From JAFCBV01 sp965370715 (lineage in GTDB: Archaea; EX4484-52; B79-G9), in contig CBDUVQ010000056.1 of assembly GCA_965370715.1 (NCBI GenBank), positions 1 to 6,115 on the forward strand: a DNA stretch of 6,115 bases, written 5' to 3'. Shown one piece after another: positions 1 to 5,519 of this stretch. The position numbers and the translations under genes were made by a program. Each line of letters starts with the position of its first letter. Positions within the stretch are counted from its first letter, which is position 1. Below the pieces are notes generated by a model that saw only the letters and a list, made by a program, of their open reading frames with translations, was not told where the DNA came from and did no database searches.

Positions 1-8
1 GGGCTTTT

Positions 9-49
9 CAAGCTCTTTTCCAACTCAACGCGAAATTGAATTGAGCTTG
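9..49. repeat. Imperfect hairpin upstream of tRNA-His
   Basis: The arms CAAGCTC (9-15) and GAGCTTG (43-49) are perfect complements. Inside them, 22-28 pairs with 36-42 with one C-A mismatch, leaving a 7-base loop (29-35) and a 6-base bulge (16-21). In a minus-strand transcript the mismatch becomes a G-U pair. It could be the 3' end of a gene beyond the left edge or a transcription signal. Nothing else is recognisable in bases 1-76: short open frames run in from the left edge but none can be supported. Confidence 0.3.
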
Positions 50-76
50 CCAATTTCGGTTTCGTTTGAAAAAGAT

Positions 77-150
77 GGTGGGGGTAAGATAGCTGGTCAG
101 TCCTGGAGATTGTGGATCTCCATACCCGGGTTCGAGCCCCGGCCCTCACC
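77..150 (+). tRNA. tRNA-His (anticodon GTG), encoded G-1, no encoded CCA
   Basis: The cloverleaf was folded by eye. The acceptor stem is 78-84 with 143-149 (7 pairs including one G-T). The D arm is 87-103, with a loop that keeps A14, G18-G19 and A21. The anticodon stem is 105-109 with 117-121 (5 perfect pairs), and the loop 110-116 (TTGTGGA) has GTG at 112-114. The variable loop is 4 bases. The T stem is 126-130 with 138-142 (5 perfect pairs), with loop TTCGAGC. G77 acts as G-1 opposite the discriminator C150, the identity element read by histidyl-tRNA synthetase. The first D-stem pair (10-25) is A87 with C103, a mismatch where G-C is usual. The gene ends at the discriminator, followed by CT, so CCA must be added after transcription. 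Confidence 0.93.
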
Positions 151-155
151 CTATG

Positions 156-191
156 ATTATATTAAGTCAGGAAAACAATATTTTCTGGTGA
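156..191 (+). promoter_or_regulatory. Putative TATA box and ribosome binding site of the HIT gene
   Basis: ATTATATTA at 156-164 is a TATA-like element, placing transcription initiation near 186. GGTGA at 187-191 is complementary to the archaeal 16S 3' end and lies 8 bases before the ATG at 200. This favours ATG 200 over the in-frame GTG at 188, which overlaps the site. Readthrough from the tRNA gene is an alternative source of transcript. Confidence 0.5.
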
Positions 192-199
192 CTTTTTTG

Positions 200-832
200 A
201 TGCCAAACGCTTCTGTAACTGCTAAAAAGGATACTTCTGACAAAGAATATATGCGCGCAGTCTTGCGCACGAAATACCCTGTGCAGCAGGACGTATACCG
301 TACAGTCCCGTTTGAAAACACAGAGCCGCAGGAACAGAAACATCCTCATTACGATGCGTCTCAGGCAAACGGCTGCATGGTCTGCAAGCTTGTTGACGGC
401 ACAGTGCCGACAAGGGTTGTGCACGAGAACGATGACTTTATTGCTGTTCTTGATGTAATGCCTAAAGCCATAGGCCATGTGACTGTGTTATGCAGGCGCC
501 ACAATGAGGGCTTTGAGTCCATGACTGATATCGAGCGCTCGACATATGCTGACTTTATTGCAGAGGTTGCCTCGCGCATGAAATCAAGGCTTGGCGCTAC
601 AGGATATGTTGTTGTTTCTCCGGTATGCAATTCTGAAGGACATGAGACCGGACATTTCATGTCGCACATTATGCCTGTATACGGAAAGGCACAAGAGATA
701 CCTGTGATGAGCCTGATACCGAATCAGAGCGTTCCTGAATTTGTCATGGAGGATGTAAAGAAAAAGCTTACATCAGTTAAGGGGATTGCACACGAAAATC
801 AGGCGCGAAGGCAGGCAAGGTATTTTTCTTAG
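200..832 (+). CDS. HIT-fold (histidine triad family) protein lacking the nucleophilic His
   Basis: 210 aa. HIT proteins are nucleotide-binding hydrolases or transferases in which the middle His of HxHxHxx attacks the alpha-phosphate. The HIT core spans about residues 57-163. CMVC gives Cys59 and Cys62, and a histidine (His101) follows the strand at 93-98. The C-terminal motif lies in a context like GQxxxHxHxHIIP, but here reads His152-Phe-Met154-Ser-His156-Ile-Met-Pro. The zinc ligands known from the GalT and Cys-type HIT branches therefore look complete (Cys59, Cys62, His101, His152), while the nucleophile position is Met154. The N-terminal 55 residues and the C-terminal 45, which end in a Lys/Arg-rich segment, lie outside the core. 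The open frame extends upstream to 41 but would cross the tRNA gene, so ATG 200 is used. The stop overlaps the convergent cutA stop by 4 bp. Nucleotide binding is plausible. Classical HIT catalysis is doubtful. Confidence 0.85.
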   Translation: MPNASVTAKKDTSDKEYMRAVLRTKYPVQQDVYRTVPFENTEPQEQKHPHYDASQANGCMVCKLVDGTVPTRVVHENDDFIAVLDVMPKAIGHVTVLCRRHNEGFESMTDIERSTYADFIAEVASRMKSRLGATGYVVVSPVCNSEGHETGHFMSHIMPVYGKAQEIPVMSLIPNQSVPEFVMEDVKKKLTSVKGIAHENQARRQARYFS

Positions 833-1158
833 TCAGACAGCCTTTCAACTTCCTGGTCTATCCAGCTGAAATAATGCATACTGCCATCTATTATCGGCAC
901 CACAGTGAATTCAGCAATATCTGATGAGTGATTTATTAAAACAAGCTCCTTTAGCTTTTCAACAAGGTATTTTCTTGTCTTGAAAAATATTATTTTTTCA
1001 TTCTTAGTTTCTATTTTGCCGCGCCACCAGTACCTGCTTTGCACACCAGAGATTATGTTCGCGCATGCAGCAAGCTTTTTGTGAAGCACAACATCAACGA
1101 TTTTTTGTGCTTCGTTGTCGTCCTTTACTGTTGTTATTGCCATGATGTATTCGGTCAT
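829..1158 (-). CDS. cutA: CutA1-family divalent ion tolerance protein
   Basis: 109 aa, the usual CutA1 length. CutA1 is a small, very stable cytoplasmic trimer with a ferredoxin-like fold, linked to copper and divalent metal tolerance in E. coli; its exact biochemical role is unsettled. The family pattern is clear: an initial strand with ITTV (8-11), an acidic stretch leading into a helix (about 13-27), KLAACANII (28-36), the signature SRYWWRGKIE (41-50), IIFFKT (56-61), and a helix followed by a final strand with VVPII (86-90) and a C-terminal Trp99. The usual HPYE-type segment after the second helix is degenerate here (NHSSD, 76-80). The start at 1158 keeps the whole first strand; Met6 would cut into it. 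A TATA-like element 27 bases upstream suggests a leaderless message. Confidence 0.92.
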   Translation of the reverse strand: MTEYIMAITTVKDDNEAQKIVDVVLHKKLAACANIISGVQSRYWWRGKIETKNEKIIFFKTRKYLVEKLKELVLINHSSDIAEFTVVPIIDGSMHYFSWIDQEVERLSD

Positions 1159-1180
1159 GCGCGTATTTTGTTGATGAAGA

Positions 1181-1190
1181 TTATATATTT
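1181..1190 (-). promoter_or_regulatory. TATA-like box of cutA (leaderless)
   Basis: On the minus strand this reads AAATATATAA, centred about 27 bases before the cutA ATG at 1158. That spacing puts the transcription start at or next to the start codon. No GGTGA-like site precedes the ATG, which fits leaderless translation. Confidence 0.55.
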
Positions 1191-1248
1191 GCTTTTATTA
1201 AGGCTCGACAGAGTATGTAGCCAATTTGTGGTGGTAAAAAAGAAAAAG

Positions 1249-1257
1249 CTTATAAAT
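1249..1257 (+). promoter_or_regulatory. TATA box of the leuBCD operon
   Basis: CTTATAAAT preceded by an A-rich stretch (AAAAAGAAAAAG) that can serve as a TFB recognition element. The predicted start is near 1280, giving a leader of about 20 bases. No attenuator-like leader peptide or riboswitch fits in that space, so any control would be at the promoter. It lies about 60 bases from the divergent cutA TATA element. Confidence 0.6.
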
Positions 1258-1289
1258 CTGTAAGATAACTTTCAAATAGAACTCCTTGT

Positions 1290-1294
1290 GGTGA
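1290..1294 (+). promoter_or_regulatory. Ribosome binding site of leuB (GGTGA)
   Basis: GGTGA lies 7 bases before the ATG at 1302, the same motif and nearly the same spacing as in front of the HIT gene. This supports the chosen start and a short leadered message. Confidence 0.6.
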
Positions 1295-1301
1295 CAATTA
1301 T

Positions 1302-2882
1302 ATGAAAACATACCCTGTTGTTGTGATTTCTGGCGATGGAATTGGTTCTGAAATAACACCTGAAGCCATTAAAGCTCTTGATACTGTCGGCAAAGTAAGT
1401 GGATTTGGTTTTGAATATCGAACAGCACTTATGGGCGGAGTTGCTTATGACGAGGCAACCAGAGGCATGAGCCCTAGTGAAATAAGAAAGATTGATGGGT
1501 GGACTGATGAGGCTAAGACCTACCTAACGCTGCCCCAAAAAACATTAGATACAATGGATTGGGCTCGAGACAATAAAGGTGCTGTTTTATTTGGCTCTGT
1601 TGGCAGACCTGATTTACCGAAACGAACTGCGGAACTCGCACTTCTTGCAATGAGAAAAAGATATGGTGTTGTAAATAACAGGCCTTTTATTATTGATCCC
1701 TTGTTAGCTCATAATTCTATTTTGTTTAGAGACCCTGTTGAAGTTCCTGGTTTTGAAGTAGTCAGTCCTGAAGAGTCTTTATTTAATGGAGCTTACGGCG
1801 GAAGTGCAGATGGTTCAGATCACTGGACAAGAAAGCAGTTCACAAGAGAAAAAGTGGAAAAAACTGTAAGAGATGCTTTTGAGAAAGCCATAGAAACAGA
1901 TAGGTCTGTTTTGTGCGCTTCTAAATACAATGTTCTTGTTTCTGAAAAAATGCTTAGCGATGTATTTGAAGAAGTTGCAAAAGAATATCAAGAAGAAGTT
2001 ACTCTGAACTCTTGGTCTGATAACGGGCAATTAATAATTGATAATGCCGGCATGCAATTAGCAGCCCAACCTGAAAGATATGCAGATACCGTTGTTATTG
2101 CAGATAAAATGTTTGGCGGTTTCTTAAATTCAATTGTTGATGTGGTTAGTGGAAGCAAACCCGTAAATAAAGATGCTTTAGAAGAAATAAAGCAAAATGG
2201 AATCTCGAGGACATTCATTAGAGAGCTTTGTGGGGGCCTGTATTTCGGGGAACGAAGGGTGACACCAGATGATGCTTATGATACATTGCGTTATGATAAA
2301 AATACAATTAAAGATTTGGCGGTAGTTGCAAGAAAGGTTGCTTCAGATACGGGTGCTGAAACCATAGATTCTCTTGAGATAGAGGGAGTGCCTACTTTTG
2401 ATTACTGGGCAAAAATATTAGATGAAGATGCTGAAGAACACGGTTATTCTGTAAGGCATTTTAATGTCGAAGAAGGTGTTGGGCTTCTTCTGACAGACCC
2501 ACGTTCTCTGAATGTTGTTATTACGCCCAACATGATAGGTGATATTTATACGGATTTGGCTGCGGCCGTTGTCGGAAAATCGCTTGGGCTCATGCCTTCA
2601 TCAGCAGTTAATGCGAACGGTTTTGGAATATATGAACAGATTGCAGGTAGTGCTCCGGACATTGCAGGGCAAAACATTGCTAACCCAATAGCAGAAATAC
2701 GCAGTGCTGCAATGATGCTAAAAGATTTTGGTGAGGACGAGGGAGCAAAAATGATTAATGACGCCATAACAGAGGTATTGGGTGTGGCGAGAACAGCCGA
2801 CATAATGGAAGATAGTTACAGGTTGGTTTCAACACAACAAATGGGCGATTTAATCGTAGAACGGATAGAGGCGACGGCATAA
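1302..2882 (+). CDS. leuB: 3-isopropylmalate dehydrogenase with tandemly duplicated substrate/dimerisation domain
   Basis: 526 aa; ordinary LeuB has about 345-365. It should oxidise and decarboxylate 3-isopropylmalate to 2-oxoisocaproate. The N-terminal half of the nucleotide domain is 1-125 (GDGIGSE at 11-17), domain 2 copy 1 about 126-285, domain 2 copy 2 about 286-430, and the C-terminal half of the nucleotide domain 430-526 (GSAPDIAGQNIANP, 449-462). Positions below are matched by eye to Thermus IPMDH. Glu111-Leu114-Leu115 match the Glu87/Leu90/Leu91 isopropylmalate-specificity residues. Arg118 and Arg127 match Arg94 and Arg104. Copy 1 has Lys208 and Asp247 (the partner-subunit residues Lys185 and Asp217) but lacks the RELTGGIY motif and both metal Asp. 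Copy 2 has Arg307, Tyr314, Asp414 and Asp418 but lost the Lys and Asp (about Glu359 and Glu390). Asp453 in APDIAG suggests NAD+. The TAA overlaps the leuC ATG. IDH is less likely because of the Glu-x-x-Leu-Leu pattern. Confidence 0.93.
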   Translation: MKTYPVVVISGDGIGSEITPEAIKALDTVGKVSGFGFEYRTALMGGVAYDEATRGMSPSEIRKIDGWTDEAKTYLTLPQKTLDTMDWARDNKGAVLFGSVGRPDLPKRTAELALLAMRKRYGVVNNRPFIIDPLLAHNSILFRDPVEVPGFEVVSPEESLFNGAYGGSADGSDHWTRKQFTREKVEKTVRDAFEKAIETDRSVLCASKYNVLVSEKMLSDVFEEVAKEYQEEVTLNSWSDNGQLIIDNAGMQLAAQPERYADTVVIADKMFGGFLNSIVDVVSGSKPVNKDALEEIKQNGISRTFIRELCGGLYFGERRVTPDDAYDTLRYDKNTIKDLAVVARKVASDTGAETIDSLEIEGVPTFDYWAKILDEDAEEHGYSVRHFNVEEGVGLLLTDPRSLNVVITPNMIGDIYTDLAAAVVGKSLGLMPSSAVNANGFGIYEQIAGSAPDIAGQNIANPIAEIRSAAMMLKDFGEDEGAKMINDAITEVLGVARTADIMEDSYRLVSTQQMGDLIVERIEATA

Positions 2883-4276
2883 TGTCTGAAAGAACGCTTT
2901 ATGACAAAGTTTGGAAAAGTCATGCTGTAGGATTATTGCCGACAGGACAAACACAATTGTATGTAGGAAGACATTTAATGCATGAAGTTACAAGCCCACA
3001 AGCATTTGAGATGCTAAGGGATGGAAATATTCGAGTAAAAAGCTCTGAAAACACATTTGCTGTAATAGATCACATCGTTCCCACTGATGACCCATCAAGA
3101 CCTTTTGCAGATGAACAAGCAGAACTTATGGCTGCAACACTTGAAGATAATGTTGGTGAGTTTGACATAAATTATTTTAAGCGTAATTCGGGAAAACATG
3201 GAGTCTGTCATGTAACATATCCTGAACAAGGTCTCATCTGGCCCAGTCAGGTTGTCGTTTGCGGAGACAGCCATACAAGTACATATGGTGCTTTCGGAGT
3301 CTTGGCTTTTGGAATTGGAACAACGCAAGTGGCTCAAGTGCTTGCAACTCAGACACTGGCAATGGATAAATTAAATGTGAGGAAAATAGAGTTTAATGGA
3401 AACTTATCTGAAGGGGTCGCTGCTAAGGATTTGGCGTTATACTTAATTGGAGAGTTGGGTGTTGAAGGGGGTATAGGATTTGCATATGAGTTTTGCGGAG
3501 AAACTATAGATAAACTGGATATGGACGAAAGAATGACTCTATGCAATCTGGCTGTTGAAGGCGGCGCAAGAGTGGGTTATGTAAACCCTGATGAAACAAC
3601 TGTAGAATACCTGCGAGGAAAGCCATTTGCACCAAAAAAAGATTTTGAAAGAGCCACAAAATACTGGCTATCGATTGCATCAGATTCTGATGCGATATAT
3701 GATGATATAAAAAATTTGGGAGTTCCACTTGAGCCAATGGTTACTTGGGGAACAAATCCCGGACAAGTAATTGGAATTAGTAAGTCAATACCATCTCTTG
3801 ACGAAGTTTCAGGGGAGAAAAGAAAAGAAATGGAAAAAGCATTAGAATATATGGGCTTGAGTGCCGGCGACGATTTGCTTGGGCTGCCTGTTGATGTTGT
3901 TTTCATAGGTTCTTGCACTAATGGGCGATTAAGTGATTTGGAGGCCGCAGCATCTGTTTTGGAAGGATATAATGTTTCTGTCAGGACATTAGTTGTGCCC
4001 GGTTCTGAATTGGTAAAATACAATGCAGAACAAATTGGATTGGATGAAATTTTTACAGATGCTGGTGCTGAATGGAGAAATCCAGGGTGTTCAATGTGCC
4101 TTGCGATGAACCCCGACAAGTTACAAGGTCAACAGAGAAGCGCTTCAACGTCTAACAGAAATTTTAAAGGACGGCAGGGTAGCCCAGACGGAAGAACACA
4201 TCTTGTTAATCCATATACTGCCGCAGCTACGGCCATTGAAGGTGCTTTAGCATCTCCTATAAGCTATCTTAGGTAA
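2882..4276 (+). CDS. leuC: 3-isopropylmalate dehydratase, large subunit (bacterial type)
   Basis: 464 aa, close to bacterial LeuC (about 466) and longer than the roughly 420-aa archaeal homologues. With LeuD it interconverts 2- and 3-isopropylmalate using a [4Fe-4S] cluster. Visible aconitase-superfamily motifs are DHIVPT (63-68), GDSHTSTYGAFG (128-139), WGTNPGQV (289-296), GSCTNGR (343-349), PGCSMCLAMNP (401-411) and STSNRNFKGRQG (422-433). Cluster ligands are Cys345, Cys403 and Cys406. A bacterial-type Cys just before STSNRNF is Ser420 here, which is not a cluster ligand. The ATG shares one base with the leuB stop (TAATG), so translation is probably coupled; GAGG at 2868-2871 may assist. 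The gene ends 5 bases before leuD. No sign of truncation. Confidence 0.96.
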   Translation: MSERTLYDKVWKSHAVGLLPTGQTQLYVGRHLMHEVTSPQAFEMLRDGNIRVKSSENTFAVIDHIVPTDDPSRPFADEQAELMAATLEDNVGEFDINYFKRNSGKHGVCHVTYPEQGLIWPSQVVVCGDSHTSTYGAFGVLAFGIGTTQVAQVLATQTLAMDKLNVRKIEFNGNLSEGVAAKDLALYLIGELGVEGGIGFAYEFCGETIDKLDMDERMTLCNLAVEGGARVGYVNPDETTVEYLRGKPFAPKKDFERATKYWLSIASDSDAIYDDIKNLGVPLEPMVTWGTNPGQVIGISKSIPSLDEVSGEKRKEMEKALEYMGLSAGDDLLGLPVDVVFIGSCTNGRLSDLEAAASVLEGYNVSVRTLVVPGSELVKYNAEQIGLDEIFTDAGAEWRNPGCSMCLAMNPDKLQGQQRSASTSNRNFKGRQGSPDGRTHLVNPYTAAATAIEGALASPISYLR

Positions 4277-4281
4277 AAAAC

Positions 4282-4896
4282 ATGACATTAATAGAGGAAA
4301 AAAGGATAACGGATATTGTCGGTCACGCAATACCTAAACCTGCTGATGATCAAAATACAGATGATATTGTGCCTGCTAGATATCTGAAAGAAATAACTTT
4401 TGCTAAAATGGGCGAAATTGTTTATTATGATGAGAGATTTCCGAAGGATATGATTGTAGAAGATCATCCATTCAATAATCCTGCATATTCTGGAGCGAAC
4501 ATACTTGTTGCAGGTGCAAATTATGGTTCTGGCTCTTCAAGAGAGCATGCACCTCAGGCACTAAAAAGATATGGTATTGAATGTATAATTGCTGAAAGTT
4601 TTGCAGAAATATTTGCAGGAAATTGTGCTAGTATTGGAGTTATTGGTGCGACTATAGACCATGCAGATTTGGTGCTGTTGGCAGAATATATTCAAACAAA
4701 TCCTTCAACAGAAATTTCTTTAGACCTTGAGGAGAAAACCGTTAGCTATGAAGGAAATGTCATTAATTGTGATATTCCTGAGGGAAGAAGGCAGGCATTT
4801 CTGAACGGAACTTGGGATGCTATGGCTGTCTTGCAGCAGAATATGAACGAAATTGAGGCACTTGAACAAAAATTAGAATATCTCCATTTTGAATAA
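4282..4896 (+). CDS. leuD: 3-isopropylmalate dehydratase, small subunit (bacterial type)
   Basis: 204 aa, the length of bacterial LeuD (about 200) rather than the shorter archaeal form (about 165). It supplies the swivel domain that closes over the LeuC active site. Motifs are NTDDIVPARYLKEI (25-38), ILVAGANYGSGSSREHAPQ (74-92), with the flexible loop and substrate-binding SSREHA, and ESFAEIFAGN (105-114). The C-terminal extension has GRRQAFLNGTWDA (168-180), like the NGxxD tail of bacterial LeuD, followed by a charged helix (about 186-200). The start is 5 bases after the leuC stop, with AGGT at 4271-4274 as a weak ribosome binding site. It is the last gene of the operon and converges on a small unknown gene. 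The exact swivel-domain specificity cannot be proven by eye, but pairing with leuB and leuC makes the assignment firm. Confidence 0.95.
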   Translation: MTLIEEKRITDIVGHAIPKPADDQNTDDIVPARYLKEITFAKMGEIVYYDERFPKDMIVEDHPFNNPAYSGANILVAGANYGSGSSREHAPQALKRYGIECIIAESFAEIFAGNCASIGVIGATIDHADLVLLAEYIQTNPSTEISLDLEEKTVSYEGNVINCDIPEGRRQAFLNGTWDAMAVLQQNMNEIEALEQKLEYLHFE

Positions 4897-4922
4897 TCAT
4901 ATACCCTTTCAAAGGAGGCGAA

Positions 4923-4954
4923 CCACGCGACAGGTGAGCTAGCCTGCCGCGCAG
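4923..4954 (-). terminator. GC-rich hairpin between convergent transcription units
   Basis: The core arms are 4926-4934 (CGCGACAGG) and 4943-4951 (CCTGCCGCG), around an 8-base loop (4935-4942). On the plus strand there is one A-C mismatch. In a minus-strand RNA that becomes G-U, and the stem extends through two more wobbles and a C-G pair to about 12 bp. It begins 13 bases beyond the stop of the 86-aa gene, which suggests it structures that transcript's 3' end. No long T-run follows on either strand, so calling it a terminator is an inference. Confidence 0.4.
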
Positions 4955-4966
4955 CAAGAAACAACA

Positions 4967-5227
4967 CTAAATATAGTTTTTACCCGTAAGCCTTTGGATG
5001 AATTCGTTTTCATACTGCCTTTTCTTGTATGCTCCAAAAGCGTTTGGGAATATGCTGGTTAGCTCGGCAACGCGCCTTTTCGCCTTTTCGCGGGCAAGAT
5101 ATAATCTTCTTTCATCCTCAATAGGCTTTTTTCGAAACTCATGTGTCAGGAGCCCATGCGTTGGAATCCCCTGCTCGCGCAGAATATTCTTCATCAGATA
5201 CATTTCCTCTTCAATACAGACTGTCAT
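4967..5227 (-). CDS. Small basic protein of unknown function (86 aa)
   Basis: Not recognised. The start is well supported: AGGAGGAGA (5232-5240) is a strong ribosome binding site 7 bases from the ATG, and codon phase is open throughout. The protein is rich in charged residues. An acidic, helical-looking start (about 5-19) is followed by a Gly-Ile-Pro turn (20-22), a long Lys/Arg/Glu helix (about 32-57) and a C-terminal helix (about 67-82). There are no Cys pairs, membrane segments or signal peptide (a single Cys at 4). The composition would suit a small nucleic-acid- or ribosome-associated protein, but that is a guess. It follows a 46-aa reading frame by 28 bases and probably shares its promoter. 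It ends facing leuD across a hairpin. Confidence 0.65.
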   Translation of the reverse strand: MTVCIEEEMYLMKNILREQGIPTHGLLTHEFRKKPIEDERRLYLAREKAKRRVAELTSIFPNAFGAYKKRQYENEFIQRLTGKNYI

Positions 5228-5255
5228 TTAATCTCCTCCTGGAAAAACTTGGACT

Positions 5256-5396
5256 CTATACGTGTGCGGAAAGGAAGCTTTCGAGGCGGCATTGACCTAT
5301 CGAGTCTACCTGCCCTCGTGTTTCAATAGGGTATATTTTCTTAAGCTCCGCAATCCTTGCGCGCATCTTGAGGCGCACACATGCTCTGGGGTTCAT
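5256..5396 (-). CDS. Small leaderless ORF of unknown function (46 aa)
   Basis: Not recognised. The ATG at 5396 is the first start codon after an in-frame TAA just upstream. A TATA-like box (5419-5425) is centred 26 bases before it, the spacing expected of a leaderless archaeal gene. The predicted protein begins MNPRACVRLK, continues with a Lys/Arg-rich amphipathic segment to about residue 22, and ends in FLSAHV. Cys6 and Cys36 are the only cysteines. No ribosome binding site precedes it. It is 28 bases upstream of the 86-aa gene on the same strand. It could encode a short protein, or be a leader or decayed gene preceding the 86-aa gene. Length alone gives weak statistical support; the promoter geometry is the main evidence. 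Confidence 0.4.
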   Translation of the reverse strand: MNPRACVRLKMRARIAELKKIYPIETRGQVDSIGQCRLESFLSAHV

Positions 5397-5404
5397 ACCC
5401 AGAG
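5384..5404. repeat. Perfect inverted repeat around the start codon of the 46-aa ORF
   Basis: CTCTGGG (5384-5390) and CCCAGAG (5398-5404) are exact complements separated by a 7-base loop that holds the ATG of the minus-strand ORF. If transcription starts at the ATG, only half of the repeat is in the RNA and the symmetry would act at DNA level, for example as an operator. If it starts further upstream, the start codon would sit in a hairpin loop. Confidence 0.5.
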
Positions 5405-5418
5405 ATTAGCCTGGAGGG

Positions 5419-5425
5419 TATATAA
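5419..5425 (-). promoter_or_regulatory. TATA-like box of the small-gene pair
   Basis: It reads TTATATA on the minus strand, centred 26 bases from the ATG at 5396. It is spanned by a 6-bp inverted repeat, AGGGTA (5415-5420) with TACCCT (5438-5443), which may be a regulator site. The element is nearly symmetric, so initiation towards the plus strand cannot be excluded, but no plus-strand gene is visible there. No gene is seen in 5397-5519; T-rich stretches on the minus strand (complement of 5502-5512) could end the upstream minus-strand transcript. Confidence 0.45.
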
Positions 5426-5519
5426 GGGCTTGGGGAGTACCCTGCCGATAGAATTAAGCTTGCTGTATATCAAAAATACTGACTAGAAAGAATTTCAGAA
5501 CAAAAACTAAGCAAATCAC

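Noticed and set aside
41..199. Upstream extension of the HIT reading frame to an ATT/TTG-type start near 41
   Set aside because: It would run through the whole tRNA-His gene. The peptide has no HIT character, and GGTGA supports ATG 200.
1039..1263. Plus-strand open frame across the cutA 5' end and the leu promoter
   Set aside because: It is antisense to the conserved CutA1 YWWRGK region and covers both promoters, with low-complexity hydrophobic and lysine runs.
1302..2882. Assignment of the long LeuB as isocitrate dehydrogenase with a C-terminal extension
   Set aside because: The extra length is internal, not C-terminal. The Glu111-Leu114-Leu115 pattern and Asp in APDIAG fit NAD-linked isopropylmalate dehydrogenase, and leuCD follow.
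1302..2882. LeuB as two dehydrogenase genes fused end to end
   Set aside because: Only domain 2 is doubled. The nucleotide-binding half-domains occur once, at the N- and C-termini.
1815..4119. Several long open frames antisense to leuB and leuC, up to 180 codons
   Set aside because: They are shadows of strongly conserved plus-strand genes and show no family motifs or start signals of their own.
4909..4917. Perfect AAAGGAGG ribosome-binding-like sequence after leuD
   Set aside because: No start codon with an open frame follows at a usable distance; the nearest GTG is closed by TAG after one codon.
5384..5404. Hairpin with a 7-base loop considered as a tRNA anticodon arm
   Set aside because: The loop GTTCATA puts T at position 37, and no D arm, T arm or acceptor stem can be found around it.
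4998..5486. Overlapping plus-strand open frames opposite the small minus-strand genes
   Set aside because: No ribosome binding sites or promoter spacing; the minus strand has both.
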